Source of the DNA: Curtobacterium sp. VKM Ac-1376
GTDB taxonomy: Bacteria > Actinomycetota > Actinomycetes > Actinomycetales > Microbacteriaceae
DNA: 64,000 nt
Assembly: GCF_015351025.1 (NCBI RefSeq)
Contig: NZ_JADKRV010000003.1
Span: forward strand, 186,001 to 250,000
Reading direction: 5' to 3'
Shown here one piece after another: positions 27,676-36,231 of the stretch (positions within the stretch are counted from its first letter, which is position 1; the number at the start of each line of letters is the position of its first letter). Below the pieces are notes generated by a model, which was given only the letters and a program-made list of their open reading frames with translations, made no database searches and was not told the origin of the DNA. Position numbers and translations under genes: made by a program.

Positions 27676-28710
27676 TCAGGCCGCCATCGCGAGTGCCGAC
27701 GGGTCGATCTCGGATGCGACACACGCATCGACGTCGCACGGTGCGAGCGGAGCGACCGAGGTGTGCGTGATCTTGGGGTGCACGGGGCGCCGCTCGGTCT
27801 CGCCGCGTCCGATCAGGTCCTCGTGGAGCTTCTCGCCCGACCGCAGGCCCGTGAACACGATGTCCGAGGTGCTGCCCGTCGCCTGGAGCATGCGCCGCGC
27901 GATGTCGAGGATGCGCACGGGGTCGCCCATGTCGAGCACCAAGACCTCGCCGGGGTGCGCGATGGCGGCCGACTGGATCACCAGGTGGCACGCTTCGGGG
28001 ATGGACATGAAGTAGCGGGTGGCGTCCGGGTGCGTGACGGTGAGGGGCCGTCCGGCGCGGATGAGCTCCGCGAAGAGCGGGAGCATCGACCCGCGGCTGC
28101 CCAGGACGTTGCCGAACCGGACCGAGACGTAGTCGTACCCGGTGTCCGCGGCGGTCCAGGCGGTCAGCCGTTCCGCGATGCGCTTCGTCGAACCGAGGAC
28201 ACTGGTCGGGTTCGCTGCCTTGTCGGTCGAGATGTTCACGAGCGTCCGGACCCCGGCCTCGGCAGCTGCGCGGAGGACGTTCAGCGTGCCGAGCACGTTC
28301 GTCTTCCAGCCCTCGTCCGGGTACTGCTCGAGCATCGGCAGGTGCTTCAGCGCCGCGGCGTGGAAGACGACGTCGGGGCGACGGTCGAGCATGATGTCGA
28401 GGATCGCGTCGGCGTCGCGGATGTCGGCGAGGACGACGTTCTTCGTGTCGAGCAGACCGTGACCGTCGACGGACACCTGGACCTGCTGCAGCGCGGTCTC
28501 GTCACGGTCGAGCATGATGATCTCCGCCGGCTCGAACCGCACGAGCTGCCGACAGAGCTCACTGCCGATCGAGCCGCCGGCTCCCGTGATCAGGACCGAC
28601 CGCCCACGGACGAAGTCGACGGTGATCTCGAGCTCGGCTTCTGGCTGTCGGTCCCCGATCAGTGCGGTGATGTCGAGCCCGTCGAGGCCGGGGATGAAGA
28701 GCGTGGACAT
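27676..28710 (-). CDS. CapD/FlaA1-type nucleotide-sugar 4,6-dehydratase, short form
   Basis: A 344-residue SDR enzyme acting on UDP-sugars. The NAD motif is GAGGSIGSEL (about residue 43), the dehydratase signature STDKAANPTSVLGSTKR (about 150-170) replaces the usual YxxxK, and RFGNVLGSRGS and TRYFMSIPEACHL follow. Products of this family feed polysaccharide, O-glycan or pseudaminic-acid routes. Full CapD/WbpM proteins have four membrane helices and a second domain first; here only the soluble catalytic half is present, as in PseB/FlaA1. No other polysaccharide gene adjoins it. GGAGGAG precedes the ATG. TTGACA at 28768-28763 (minus) may be its -35. Confidence 0.85.
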   Translation of the reverse strand: MSTLFIPGLDGLDITALIGDRQPEAELEITVDFVRGRSVLITGAGGSIGSELCRQLVRFEPAEIIMLDRDETALQQVQVSVDGHGLLDTKNVVLADIRDADAILDIMLDRRPDVVFHAAALKHLPMLEQYPDEGWKTNVLGTLNVLRAAAEAGVRTLVNISTDKAANPTSVLGSTKRIAERLTAWTAADTGYDYVSVRFGNVLGSRGSMLPLFAELIRAGRPLTVTHPDATRYFMSIPEACHLVIQSAAIAHPGEVLVLDMGDPVRILDIARRMLQATGSTSDIVFTGLRSGEKLHEDLIGRGETERRPVHPKITHTSVAPLAPCDVDACVASEIDPSALAMAA

Positions 28711-28772
28711 GGGGGTCTCCTCCGTGAAGTCTCCCCACAGTGTGAACCCCGAGCATGTGGAATGTCAATTGT

Positions 28773-30473
28773 TCATTCTGCGATGTTCGCCGTGATCGCG
28801 TCGATGTAGGCGGCGCGCTCCTCGCGGGAGTGCGGTCGCCCCGGGATCCCCGGGCGCTGCTCCCACGGGAACGGCCCCGCCTCGTGCCGGTACTCGATGC
28901 CCATCGCCTCGAGTCGGGCGGTGTGCTCGGCCAGCCGCCCGCGGAACTCCGCCAGGTCGCGCGGCCCTGTCGCGTCGGCCGACCAGAGCGCCTCGGCCAG
29001 GGCGGCGACCCGTGGGAAGAGCTGGTAGTCGAGCTTGCGGGCGGTGTCCACGTGCTCGGTCCACATGTTGCCCTGGCCGCCGATGACGTGTGCGCGCTCG
29101 GCGTCGGTCAGGCCGGACGGCACCGGGTCGAAGGCGTACACGTCGTCGACGCTGAGCACGATGGAGACCGGGATCGGCTCGGTGTCCAGGTCGCTCTGCC
29201 GGTAGTCCAGGTATGCCTGGTCGTCGGGCGAGGAGATGACGTCGTGCCCGCGCTTCGCCGCCGTCCGGGCACCGGTCAGTCCGCGCCAGGACACGATCGT
29301 CGCCGAGGGGTCGAGCGTGCCGCCCTCGAGAATCTCGTCCCACCCGAACGCCCGCCGGCCGTGGTCGGCGACGTGCTCGGCGAGCTGCCCGATGATCCAG
29401 GCCTGCAGCTGCTCCTCGTCGGCCAACCCGAGCTCGCGGATGCGCTCCTGCGTGCGGGGGTCCGTCTCCCACTGCACCTTCGGGCACTCGTCGCCCCCGA
29501 TGCCGATGTAGCGGGAGGGGAACAGGGCGATGACCTCGTCGAGGACGTCCTTGAAGAAGTCGATCGTGGCGTCCTCGGCGTTGAGCACGTCGTCCGCGAT
29601 GCCCCACTCGGTCCAGACCTCGACCTGGCTGTCCGGGTGCACGCCGAGGGCCGGGTACGCCGCCAGTGCCGCCCGGACGTGTCCGGGGGTCTCGATCTCG
29701 GGCACGACGGTGACGAAGCGATCGGCGGCGTAGGCGACGATCTCGCGGATGTCGTCCTGCGTGTAGAAGCCGCCGTGCGGGCGACCGTCGAAGGCGGCGG
29801 GGTGCAGCACGCCGTCGGCGTCGGGGACGTGGGCACCGAGCTGTGACTCCCGGCGCCACGACCCGACCTCGGTCAGGCGCGGGTACTTCCGGATCTCGAT
29901 GCGCCACCCCTGGTCCTCGGTGAGGTGGAAGTGCAGGCGGTTGATGCGGTGCGCCGCGAGCTGGTCGACGACGCGCATGACCTCGTGCTTGGTGCGGAAG
30001 TGCCGCGCCACGTCGAGCATGACGCCCCGCCAGGCGAACGCCGGGGCGTCCTCGACCACGATCGCGCGGACGGACCACGGCCCGGTGCCGACTCGACCGT
30101 GGCGGTACACGTCAGCCGGCAGGAGCTGCAGCAGCGCCTGCACGCCGTAGAAGACACCGGCGGGGGAGCCGCCGACGACGTCGATGCCGTCCGGGGTCAC
30201 CGTGAGGCGGAACGACTCCGCGCGGTCGCCCTCCGGCGCCGCAGGGCCCGCGGGCAGCGACGGGTCGTCGACGACCCGCAGCGCGATCACACCGGCGCCA
30301 GGTCCGGAGTCGTCGAGAGCGTCCCGCACCGGCAGTCCGGTCGATCCCCGCAGGGTCTGCTGCAGGTACAGTCGGACCGGTTCGCTCGCCGCGTCGGCGG
30401 CGATCCGGGTCGACGGGGTGATCTCGAAGGCCCCGGCACCGGGTGCGGTGCGGCGCGGTCGTGGGACGAGCAT
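28773..30473 (-). CDS. Beta-N-acetylhexosaminidase, GH20
   Basis: A 566-residue GH20 enzyme that removes terminal GlcNAc or GalNAc by substrate-assisted catalysis. The N-terminal GH20b domain (about 1-125) precedes the barrel; MLDVARHFRTKHEVMRVVDQ and LHFHLTEDQGWR are family marks, and the catalytic pair is Asp328-Glu329 in GIGGDECPKV. The C-terminal AEALWS is also typical. There is no signal peptide, so it probably works inside on imported chito-oligomers or muropeptide sugars. The ATG at 30473 is preferred over a TTG seven codons upstream. It is divergent from the ROK regulator by 44 bases. Confidence 0.9.
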   Translation of the reverse strand: MLVPRPRRTAPGAGAFEITPSTRIAADAASEPVRLYLQQTLRGSTGLPVRDALDDSGPGAGVIALRVVDDPSLPAGPAAPEGDRAESFRLTVTPDGIDVVGGSPAGVFYGVQALLQLLPADVYRHGRVGTGPWSVRAIVVEDAPAFAWRGVMLDVARHFRTKHEVMRVVDQLAAHRINRLHFHLTEDQGWRIEIRKYPRLTEVGSWRRESQLGAHVPDADGVLHPAAFDGRPHGGFYTQDDIREIVAYAADRFVTVVPEIETPGHVRAALAAYPALGVHPDSQVEVWTEWGIADDVLNAEDATIDFFKDVLDEVIALFPSRYIGIGGDECPKVQWETDPRTQERIRELGLADEEQLQAWIIGQLAEHVADHGRRAFGWDEILEGGTLDPSATIVSWRGLTGARTAAKRGHDVISSPDDQAYLDYRQSDLDTEPIPVSIVLSVDDVYAFDPVPSGLTDAERAHVIGGQGNMWTEHVDTARKLDYQLFPRVAALAEALWSADATGPRDLAEFRGRLAEHTARLEAMGIEYRHEAGPFPWEQRPGIPGRPHSREERAAYIDAITANIAE

Positions 30474-30517
30474 GTCGGAGCCACCATTCCTCAATGATCT
30501 TTCGTAATGTGGAGGCT

Positions 30518-31663
30518 ATGGCCGTGGACCTGACCGTGTCAACGACGCCCGGCGGCATCGGGACGACCCCGGGCGTGCTCCGGCAGATGAACTCGCGGGC
30601 GATCCTCGACGAGCTCCTGCACGAGGACGTCTCGCGGACGGTGACCGAGCTCAGCCGCACCGTCGGGCTCTCCCGCCCCACGGTCGAGGCGGCGCTGGCC
30701 GACCTGGTCGACGAGGGCTGGGTCACCGAGGCCGAGACGATCGCCACCCCGAACAAGGCCGGACGCCGCGCCAAGCGCTTCGCCGCCGACGCCGCGGCCG
30801 GGTCCGTGCTCGGCGTCGACCTCGGGCTGCACGGGATCGTCGGTGTCCGAGCGGACCTGCGCGGGGTCACACTCGCCCGGGTCGAGGAGCGCTACGCCGA
30901 CCTCGCCGACGCCGAGCAGGCCTGGCTGAGCGTGCAGGACGTCGTCCGGCGCCTGACGTCGTCCGTCGACGGGGCTCCGGTGCTCGCCGCGACGTTCGGC
31001 GTCCCCGCCGTCGTGGACCGCGACGGCGCCATCGACTACACGGTCGCCGTGCCGGAGTGGGTCGAGCGCCGGGTGCCCGGCCGGATCCAGGACCTTTTTC
31101 CTGGCACCGCGACCTTCTTCGACAACGACGCCAAGCTCGCCGCAACGGCCGAGGCGATGTGGGGCCGGTTGCAGGGCGTGCGGGACGGGCTGTACCTCGT
31201 GATGGGGCGCCAGATCGGGGCTGCCTTCGTGATCGACGGTTCCCTGGCGCGCGGCTCGCGCGGCGCGGCCGGCGAGATGGGCGGCCTGGCCTCGACCGGC
31301 TGGCCCGGTGCGCCCGCCCGCCTGGAGGCGCGGATCCCGTCCGACACGGACCTCGAGTCCGTCTTCGCCGTGGCCGGGCAGGGCTCCGCCACCGCCGTCG
31401 AGATCGTCCGGGCGTTCGCGGCCGACATCGCCCCCGGGGTGGTGCAGCTCGTGACGACGATCGACCCCGAGGTCGTGGTCGTCGGTGGCGAGGTCCTGCC
31501 GGCGGCCGCGGTGTTCTGCGCCGCCCTGGACGAGCTCGTCACGCCGCAGCTCCGGCACCCCGTGGCGTTCGCCCCGTCGACGGTCGGCCGTGACGCCGTG
31601 GCCCGCGGTGCGTCGGCCCGGTCACTCACCCACGTGCGCACCGTCCACATGGGACTCGGCTGA
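30518..31663 (+). CDS. ROK-family transcriptional regulator
   Basis: A 381-residue ROK repressor (NagC/XylR type). The N-terminal winged helix (about 20-80) contains VTELSRTVGLSRPTVEAAL; the ROK domain starts at about residue 105 with VLGVDLGLHGIVGV and has the effector-site motif GAAGEMG. The usual Cys cluster CxCGxxGCxE that binds zinc after this motif is absent; the region reads GLASTGWPGAPARLEA. Divergent arrangement with the hexosaminidase suggests control of amino-sugar use. GGAGG precedes the ATG; the 44-bp gap must hold both promoters. Confidence 0.85.
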   Translation: MAVDLTVSTTPGGIGTTPGVLRQMNSRAILDELLHEDVSRTVTELSRTVGLSRPTVEAALADLVDEGWVTEAETIATPNKAGRRAKRFAADAAAGSVLGVDLGLHGIVGVRADLRGVTLARVEERYADLADAEQAWLSVQDVVRRLTSSVDGAPVLAATFGVPAVVDRDGAIDYTVAVPEWVERRVPGRIQDLFPGTATFFDNDAKLAATAEAMWGRLQGVRDGLYLVMGRQIGAAFVIDGSLARGSRGAAGEMGGLASTGWPGAPARLEARIPSDTDLESVFAVAGQGSATAVEIVRAFAADIAPGVVQLVTTIDPEVVVVGGEVLPAAAVFCAALDELVTPQLRHPVAFAPSTVGRDAVARGASARSLTHVRTVHMGLG

Positions 31664-31714
31664 CACCCAGCTGGTGCGCCGGGTCCTGACAGGGCGCTCA
31701 GGAATCCTGGGTGC

Positions 31715-32470
31715 ATGACGACTGCCGTGACCGACCGCGCCATGACCGTCGCCAGCGGCGACCCCACCGCTCCCTCGGACCTGGGGGGCCTGTCCGGGCT
31801 CGTGCTGCAGCTCATCGACGCGCTGGGTGAGTGGGGCGTCGCGCTGATGCTCTTCATCGAGACCGTGTTCCCGCCGATCCCGTCCGAGGTCATCCTGCCG
31901 CTGGCGGGGTTCCTGGCCGGCGCGGGGCAGATGAACCTCGTGCTGGTCCTCGTGTCGGCGACGCTCGGTTCGTACCTCGGGGCGCTGGTGCTCTACTGGC
32001 TCGGCGCGAAGATCGGCTTCGAGCGCACGACGCGCTGGTTCGGCAAGCTGCCCCTCGTCGACGAGGACGACTTCCGGAAGGCCGCCGACTGGTTCCACCG
32101 GCACGGCAAGAGCGCGGTGTTCTTCGGCCGGTTCGTGCCGATCGTCCGCAGCCTGATCTCGCTGCCGGCCGGCGCCGATCGCATGCACCTCGGCACCTTC
32201 TCGGTGTTCACGATCATCGCGAGCGGCATCTGGAACAGCGCCCTCGTGCTGCTCGGTGCCGCGTTCGGCTCGCAGTACGACCAGGTCGAGGCGTACACGG
32301 AGTGGATCGACCGGGTGCTCTACGTCGCGATCGCCGCCGTCGTGGTGACCTTCGTGGTCCGTCGGATCCGGCGCGTGCGTGCCGAACGGCGCGCTGGTGA
32401 CGCCGGCGACGGGAACGACGACGCGGGCGGCGCTCGGGGCCGTCGTCGCGCCGAGCCCGCCCGCGACTGA
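31715..32470 (+). CDS. DedA-family membrane protein
   Basis: A 251-residue protein with four to five helices and the DedA/VTT signature: the N-terminal FIETVFPPIPSEVILPLAGF, then GSYLGALVLYWLGAKIG, and GRFVPIVRSLISLPAG with the conserved Arg residues. DedA proteins act in membrane homeostasis as lipid flippases, notably for undecaprenyl phosphate. The C-terminal 30 residues are charged and disordered. No strong ribosome site before ATG 31715, so the start is uncertain; ATG 31742 is an alternative. It ends 4 bases from the convergent small gene. Confidence 0.85.
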   Translation: MTTAVTDRAMTVASGDPTAPSDLGGLSGLVLQLIDALGEWGVALMLFIETVFPPIPSEVILPLAGFLAGAGQMNLVLVLVSATLGSYLGALVLYWLGAKIGFERTTRWFGKLPLVDEDDFRKAADWFHRHGKSAVFFGRFVPIVRSLISLPAGADRMHLGTFSVFTIIASGIWNSALVLLGAAFGSQYDQVEAYTEWIDRVLYVAIAAVVVTFVVRRIRRVRAERRAGDAGDGNDDAGGARGRRRAEPARD

Positions 32471-32474
32471 GTCG

Positions 32475-32678
32475 TCAGGCCTTCGTCAGCGCCGACTCCT
32501 TGTGCGCGGCGCGCTTGCCGCTCTTCTCGGACTCGATGATCCAGTACGGATCGTCGTCCGTGGGCTTGAACTGCTGCCCGTCGAACTCGAAGTCGCTCGT
32601 GCGCTTCTGCACGAGTTTCCCGGTGGTCTTCCCCTGCGAGGTGTTCCAGTGCACCTCGTCGCCCTTCGACAACGCCAT
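32475..32678 (-). CDS. Small DUF2945 (TUDOR-like) protein
   Basis: A 67-residue protein with the DUF2945 pattern: KGDEVHWNTSQGKTTGKLVQ followed by YWIIESEKSGKRAAHKES. It folds as a small SH3/TUDOR-like barrel; the function is unknown, though the family is called hypervirulence-associated in fungi. AAGGAGG stands well placed before the ATG at 32678, which decides the start over longer frames. Confidence 0.8.
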   Translation of the reverse strand: MALSKGDEVHWNTSQGKTTGKLVQKRTSDFEFDGQQFKPTDDDPYWIIESEKSGKRAAHKESALTKA

Positions 32679-32873
32679 GCTGTCCTCCTTGCGCGATCGT
32701 CCGTCCTGATGGACGTCGGACTGTACCCCGCCGATCCCCGGAAACACAGGGGAGTACGGCCATCACGATGTCGTAACGGGCATGCGGATCGAGTGTCGGA
32801 CGCGTACCGTTTCCACTGAGCCCACACGCCGGCAGCGGCCGCGGAACCAGGGGCTCTGGACGGGACGACGGAC

Positions 32874-33929
32874 ATGATGACCCTGCTGGACAGCGCTCGG
32901 GCGGACACCGTCCTCTCCGCGCGGTACCGGCTCGTGAAGCTCATCGGCACCGGCGGCATGGGATCCGTCTACGAAGCCCGCGACGAGCACACGTACCGAG
33001 CCGTCGCCGTGAAGCTCTTCGCGACGCCCGACAAGATGACCACCGCCGACCGCGTCCGCCAGGAGCGCGAGATCCGGTTGCTCAGCATGCTCTCCCACCC
33101 CGGACTCATCCCGCTGTACGACGCCGGCACCCACGAGTTCGAGGACGGCCCGCACCGCTTCATCGTGATGGAGCTCATCGCCGACACGACCCTCCTCCGC
33201 CGCCTGTCCGAGGGTGCGCTGCACAACTACGAGGTCGCGGACCTCGGTGCGCAGCTCGCCGACGCCCTGGCGTACGTGCACTCGCGCGGCATCGTGCACC
33301 GCGACGTCAAGCCGGCGAACATCCTGATCAGCGACGAGGGCTCGTCCGGGTTCGCCCGCACGGTGAAGCTCACCGACTTCGGCGTCGCGCACTTCGTCGA
33401 CGGCTCACGCCTGACGAACGACGGCACGGTCATCGGCACCGCCGCCTACCTGAGCCCCGAGCAGGTCGCCGGCGAGCCGATCAGCTTCGCGACGGACGTC
33501 TACTCGCTCGGGCTGGTCCTGCTCGAGGCCCTGACGGGCAAGCAGGAGTACTCGGGCACCCTCATCGAGGCCGCGCTCGCCCGCCTCCGGCACGACCCCG
33601 TGATCCCCGACGACGTCGCCGACGAGTGGCGGGACCTGCTCAGCCGGATGACCGCGCGCGACCCGGAGCGCCGCCCGACCGCGGTCGCGATCGCGAACGC
33701 CCTGCGCGGCGGGTCCACCCAGATCACCGGCCCGGTGCCGCTCGGCCCGGAGCGCGTGAAGCACCAGCGCGACCACCGCATGCACCGCGCCGCACACCGG
33801 CACGCCAAGCGGGGCACGTTCTCGGCCGTCCGGCGCTGGCGTCGACGGAACGTCGTGGTCGGCTCGTTCGCGGCGTTCGGGGTCACCGCGGCCTGCACGG
33901 CCGCGTACGTCGCGGGTGCCCTGCACTGA
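32874..33929 (+). CDS. Membrane-anchored Ser/Thr protein kinase
   Basis: A 351-residue Hanks-type kinase. Glycine loop IGTGGMGSVYEA, ATP-Lys in VAVKLF, catalytic loop HRDVKPANIL with Asp about 144, DFGVAHF, and activation-segment end AYLSPEQV are all present, so it should be active. After the kinase domain (to about 275) comes a basic linker and one C-terminal membrane helix (about 325-347); there are no PASTA repeats, and only four residues lie outside. This is unlike PknB and gives no external sensor. Start ATG 32874 or 32877. No obvious substrate gene adjoins. Confidence 0.88.
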   Translation: MMTLLDSARADTVLSARYRLVKLIGTGGMGSVYEARDEHTYRAVAVKLFATPDKMTTADRVRQEREIRLLSMLSHPGLIPLYDAGTHEFEDGPHRFIVMELIADTTLLRRLSEGALHNYEVADLGAQLADALAYVHSRGIVHRDVKPANILISDEGSSGFARTVKLTDFGVAHFVDGSRLTNDGTVIGTAAYLSPEQVAGEPISFATDVYSLGLVLLEALTGKQEYSGTLIEAALARLRHDPVIPDDVADEWRDLLSRMTARDPERRPTAVAIANALRGGSTQITGPVPLGPERVKHQRDHRMHRAAHRHAKRGTFSAVRRWRRRNVVVGSFAAFGVTAACTAAYVAGALH

Positions 33930-34041
33930 CCCCCGGGCAGCTCCGGGCTCTGCGGAACACCGGTGCTCACGAGCCGGACACCAGCACCCTGGGCCTGACC
34001 CGCCAACGCCGGTGTGTTGCGGACCGGGGCACCCTGGCAGG

Positions 34042-34671
34042 ATGGACGACATGACCGACCAGCGCTGGATCAAGATCTGCGGACTGTCGACCCCCGACAC
34101 CGTGGACGCCGCCGTCGACGCGGGTGCCGACGCGGTCGGGTTCGTCTTCGCCGCCGGCAGCCCCCGGACCGTGACGGCGGACCTCGCGAAGGAGCTCGTG
34201 GAGCGGGTGCCGGACGGCATCGACGCCGTCGGGGTGTTCCGCGACCAGAAGATCGACGAGATCGTCGGCATCGCGTCCGAGGTCGGGCTCACCACCCTGC
34301 AGCTGCACGGCGGCGAGTCGCCGTCCGACTTCGCCCGCGCCCGCGACGCCGGCTTCTTCACCATCCGCGCCGTCGCCGCCGAGGACTACCTGCGCGAGAC
34401 CGCCGAGCAGCGAGCGGCGTACGACCACGACCTCCTGCTGCTCGACGCCGCGGTGCCGGGCAGCGGTCGGCTCATCGACCCGGCCTCGATCGACGGTGTC
34501 GACGAGGCCTGGATCCTCGCCGGGGGACTCACCCCGGCGAACGTCGTCGCCGCGGTCGAGGCGCTCGACCCCGACGGCGTCGACGTGTCGAGCGGCGTCG
34601 AGTCGGAGCGCGGCGTCAAGGACCCGGCGAAGATCCGCGCCTTCGTCGAGGCTGTCCGCAGCCTGGGCTGA
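34042..34671 (+). CDS. trpF: Phosphoribosylanthranilate isomerase
   Basis: A 209-residue TIM-barrel enzyme of tryptophan synthesis. The catalytic Cys is in WIKICGLST, and GFVFAAGSPR, VGVFRDQ, LQLHGGE, LLLDAAVPGSG, LAGGLTPANV and VDVSSGVESERGVKD follow the TrpF pattern to the end. It stands alone with no other trp gene nearby. Many Actinobacteria lack trpF and use bifunctional PriA instead; its presence implies a HisA without the TrpF activity, or redundancy. The start is ATG 34042 or ATG 34051. Confidence 0.88.
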   Translation: MDDMTDQRWIKICGLSTPDTVDAAVDAGADAVGFVFAAGSPRTVTADLAKELVERVPDGIDAVGVFRDQKIDEIVGIASEVGLTTLQLHGGESPSDFARARDAGFFTIRAVAAEDYLRETAEQRAAYDHDLLLLDAAVPGSGRLIDPASIDGVDEAWILAGGLTPANVVAAVEALDPDGVDVSSGVESERGVKDPAKIRAFVEAVRSLG

Positions 34672-34712
34672 CGCCGCGGCCGCTGGACGGCACCGCCGTC
34701 CGCACGCTCGTT

Positions 34713-34765
34713 CGCGAAAGCGACAGTCTGGCGCCGACCATCGGCGGCGATCTGTCGCTTTCGCG
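34713..34765. repeat. Long-spaced inverted repeat, 14-bp arms
   Basis: Perfect arms CGCGAAAGCGACAG and CTGTCGCTTTCGCG with a 25-base centre, downstream of trpF in a convergent gap. It is a possible terminator or protein site; its sequence is unlike the other palindromes here. Confidence 0.8.
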
Positions 34766-34784
34766 GCCCTGATCGCGACGGCGG

Positions 34785-34830
34785 ACGGACGGGAGGCACG
34801 GGGCGGGGCCGCCACGGTCCTCCCGTCCGT
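34785..34830. terminator. Hairpin of the ACGGACGGGAGG family
   Basis: Perfect 12-bp arms ACGGACGGGAGG and CCTCCCGTCCGT with a 22-base centre, between the convergent trpF and HAD genes. The arms equal the outer part of the palindrome at 27529. Confidence 0.7.
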
Positions 34831-34841
34831 CTCGGGCGCGG

Positions 34842-35600
34842 TCAGCGCAGGGTGGGGATGAGTTCCGTCAGGAACGCATCGGTGTCCTCCCAGCCCTCGA
34901 CCGCACGGCAGGGGACGCCGAGGGCCTTCACCGGGTAGTCGTTGCCCTCGGGATCGAGCCGATCGCCGACGAAGAGCATGTCGTCCAGCGCGATGCCGGT
35001 GAGCTCGGCGAGGCGCTGCATGCCGTAGGCCTTGTCGATGCCCTTGCGGGTGATGTCGATGCTCGTGGAGCCGCCCGAACGGACCTCGAGGTCAGGCAGG
35101 TCTGCCTGCACCAGACGGCGCAGGTGGTCCTTCTTCTCGCCGGTCGGGTCCCACAGCTTCTTGACGTCGACCGGGGCCGACTGGCCGAGGGCCGAGAACG
35201 TGATCTGCGACCCGCGGTCCTCGAGGATGGCGCCCCAGGTCTCGGACTCCCAGTACCCGGCTTCCTTGGCACGGGTTTCCACCGCCGCGAGCGCGCGGGC
35301 CTTCTGCTCGTCGGTGAGGTCCTCGGCGTACTGCAGCGCCCAGTCCTGGTCCTCCCAGCGGTAGTACCGGGTGCCGCAGGTCGGCAGGAGGTGCAGGGCA
35401 TCGAGCGTCAGCCCCTCGCGCTGTCGCAGCGGGGTGACGAGCTGCTGCTCGAACTGCGTGAAGTTGCCGCCGGAGATGACCGCGACCGGCACGACCTCGA
35501 GCAGGGACGCGAAGGTCTCGAGCATGCGGGGGTCGAGGGAGGACTTCGACGGGGCGAGGGTGTCGTCCAGGTCGAAGGCGACGAGGCGGGGCGTGGTCAT
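34842..35600 (-). CDS. HAD-IIB hydrolase (phosphomannomutase-like)
   Basis: A 252-residue HAD phosphatase. Motif I is FDLDDTLAPS with the nucleophile Asp, motif II is VISGGN, and the C-terminal motif III/IV region is DMLFVGDRLDPEGNDYPV. HAD-IIB cap features and HLLPTCGTRYYRW resemble eukaryotic-type phosphomannomutase and sucrose-phosphatase relatives. The substrate is probably a sugar phosphate. It starts with ATG at 35600, and an isolated position gives no more clues. Confidence 0.82.
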   Translation of the reverse strand: MTTPRLVAFDLDDTLAPSKSSLDPRMLETFASLLEVVPVAVISGGNFTQFEQQLVTPLRQREGLTLDALHLLPTCGTRYYRWEDQDWALQYAEDLTDEQKARALAAVETRAKEAGYWESETWGAILEDRGSQITFSALGQSAPVDVKKLWDPTGEKKDHLRRLVQADLPDLEVRSGGSTSIDITRKGIDKAYGMQRLAELTGIALDDMLFVGDRLDPEGNDYPVKALGVPCRAVEGWEDTDAFLTELIPTLR

Positions 35601-35696
35601 GCCACCGATCCTGCCAGAGCCCGCCGACCACCCGCAGGGTGCGGACCGCTGGGAGCCCCGGCGCTGCGCGATGTCTGCGGGGTCACGCGCGGCGCG

Positions 35697-36131
35697 TCAC
35701 GCGCGGTGCGTCGCGGGCACCCGGTCTCGTGCGTACGTGATGTCCGTGTACCCGTGCGGGGCGGGGTTGCCGTCCTCGTCGAGGTTCACGAACACGACCT
35801 CGTCGATGGTCAGGATGCTGCGGTGCGTGAAGAGGTTGCGCGCCTCGGCCCGCATCGTCAGCGAGGTTCGGCCGAACCGGGTGGCGACGAGGCCGATCTC
35901 GACGATGTCGCCCTCCTTCGCCGAGGACACGAAGTTGATCTCCGACATGTACTTCGTGACGACCTTGCCGTTGCCGAGCTGGATGATCGCGTACACGGCT
36001 GCTTCCTCGTCGATCCAGCGGAGCAGGCTGCCACCGAACAGGGTGCCGTTGGCGTTGAGGTCCTCCGGGCGCACCCACTTGCGGGTGTAGAAGTTCATCT
36101 CGGGTGCGACGTCGTCTTCGTGGTGCTGCAT
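35697..36131 (-). CDS. Acyl-CoA thioesterase, hotdog fold (YciA type)
   Basis: A 144-residue single hotdog protein. The pattern NANGTLFGGSLLRWIDEEAA holds the conserved Asp of the YciA/BACH group, and SEINFVSSAKEGDIVEIG follows. These enzymes hydrolyse acyl-CoA to free acid and CoA, forming hexamers. Its length matches the family. The hairpin at 36148-36183 lies just upstream of its start. Confidence 0.85.
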   Translation of the reverse strand: MQHHEDDVAPEMNFYTRKWVRPEDLNANGTLFGGSLLRWIDEEAAVYAIIQLGNGKVVTKYMSEINFVSSAKEGDIVEIGLVATRFGRTSLTMRAEARNLFTHRSILTIDEVVFVNLDEDGNPAPHGYTDITYARDRVPATHRA

Positions 36132-36147
36132 GTCACGTCATGGTACG

Positions 36148-36183
36148 CCGACGGCCGCGCCCTCGCGAGGACGCGGCCGTCGG
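36148..36183 (-). terminator. Hairpin terminator after the nitroreductase gene
   Basis: Perfect 12-bp arms CCGACGGCCGCG and CGCGGCCGTCGG; the 12-base centre holds a second palindrome, CCTCGCGAGG. It is downstream of the minus-strand nitroreductase and before the thioesterase start. Confidence 0.65.
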
Positions 36184-36231
36184 GCTGCGCCGGCCGGTGC
36201 GGCCGACGCGCTGCTGCTCCTGCTCCTGCTC

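Noticed and set aside
33930-34041. A small RNA or tRNA in the gap between the kinase and trpF
   Set aside because: No cloverleaf, no strong hairpin with T-run and no clear promoter.
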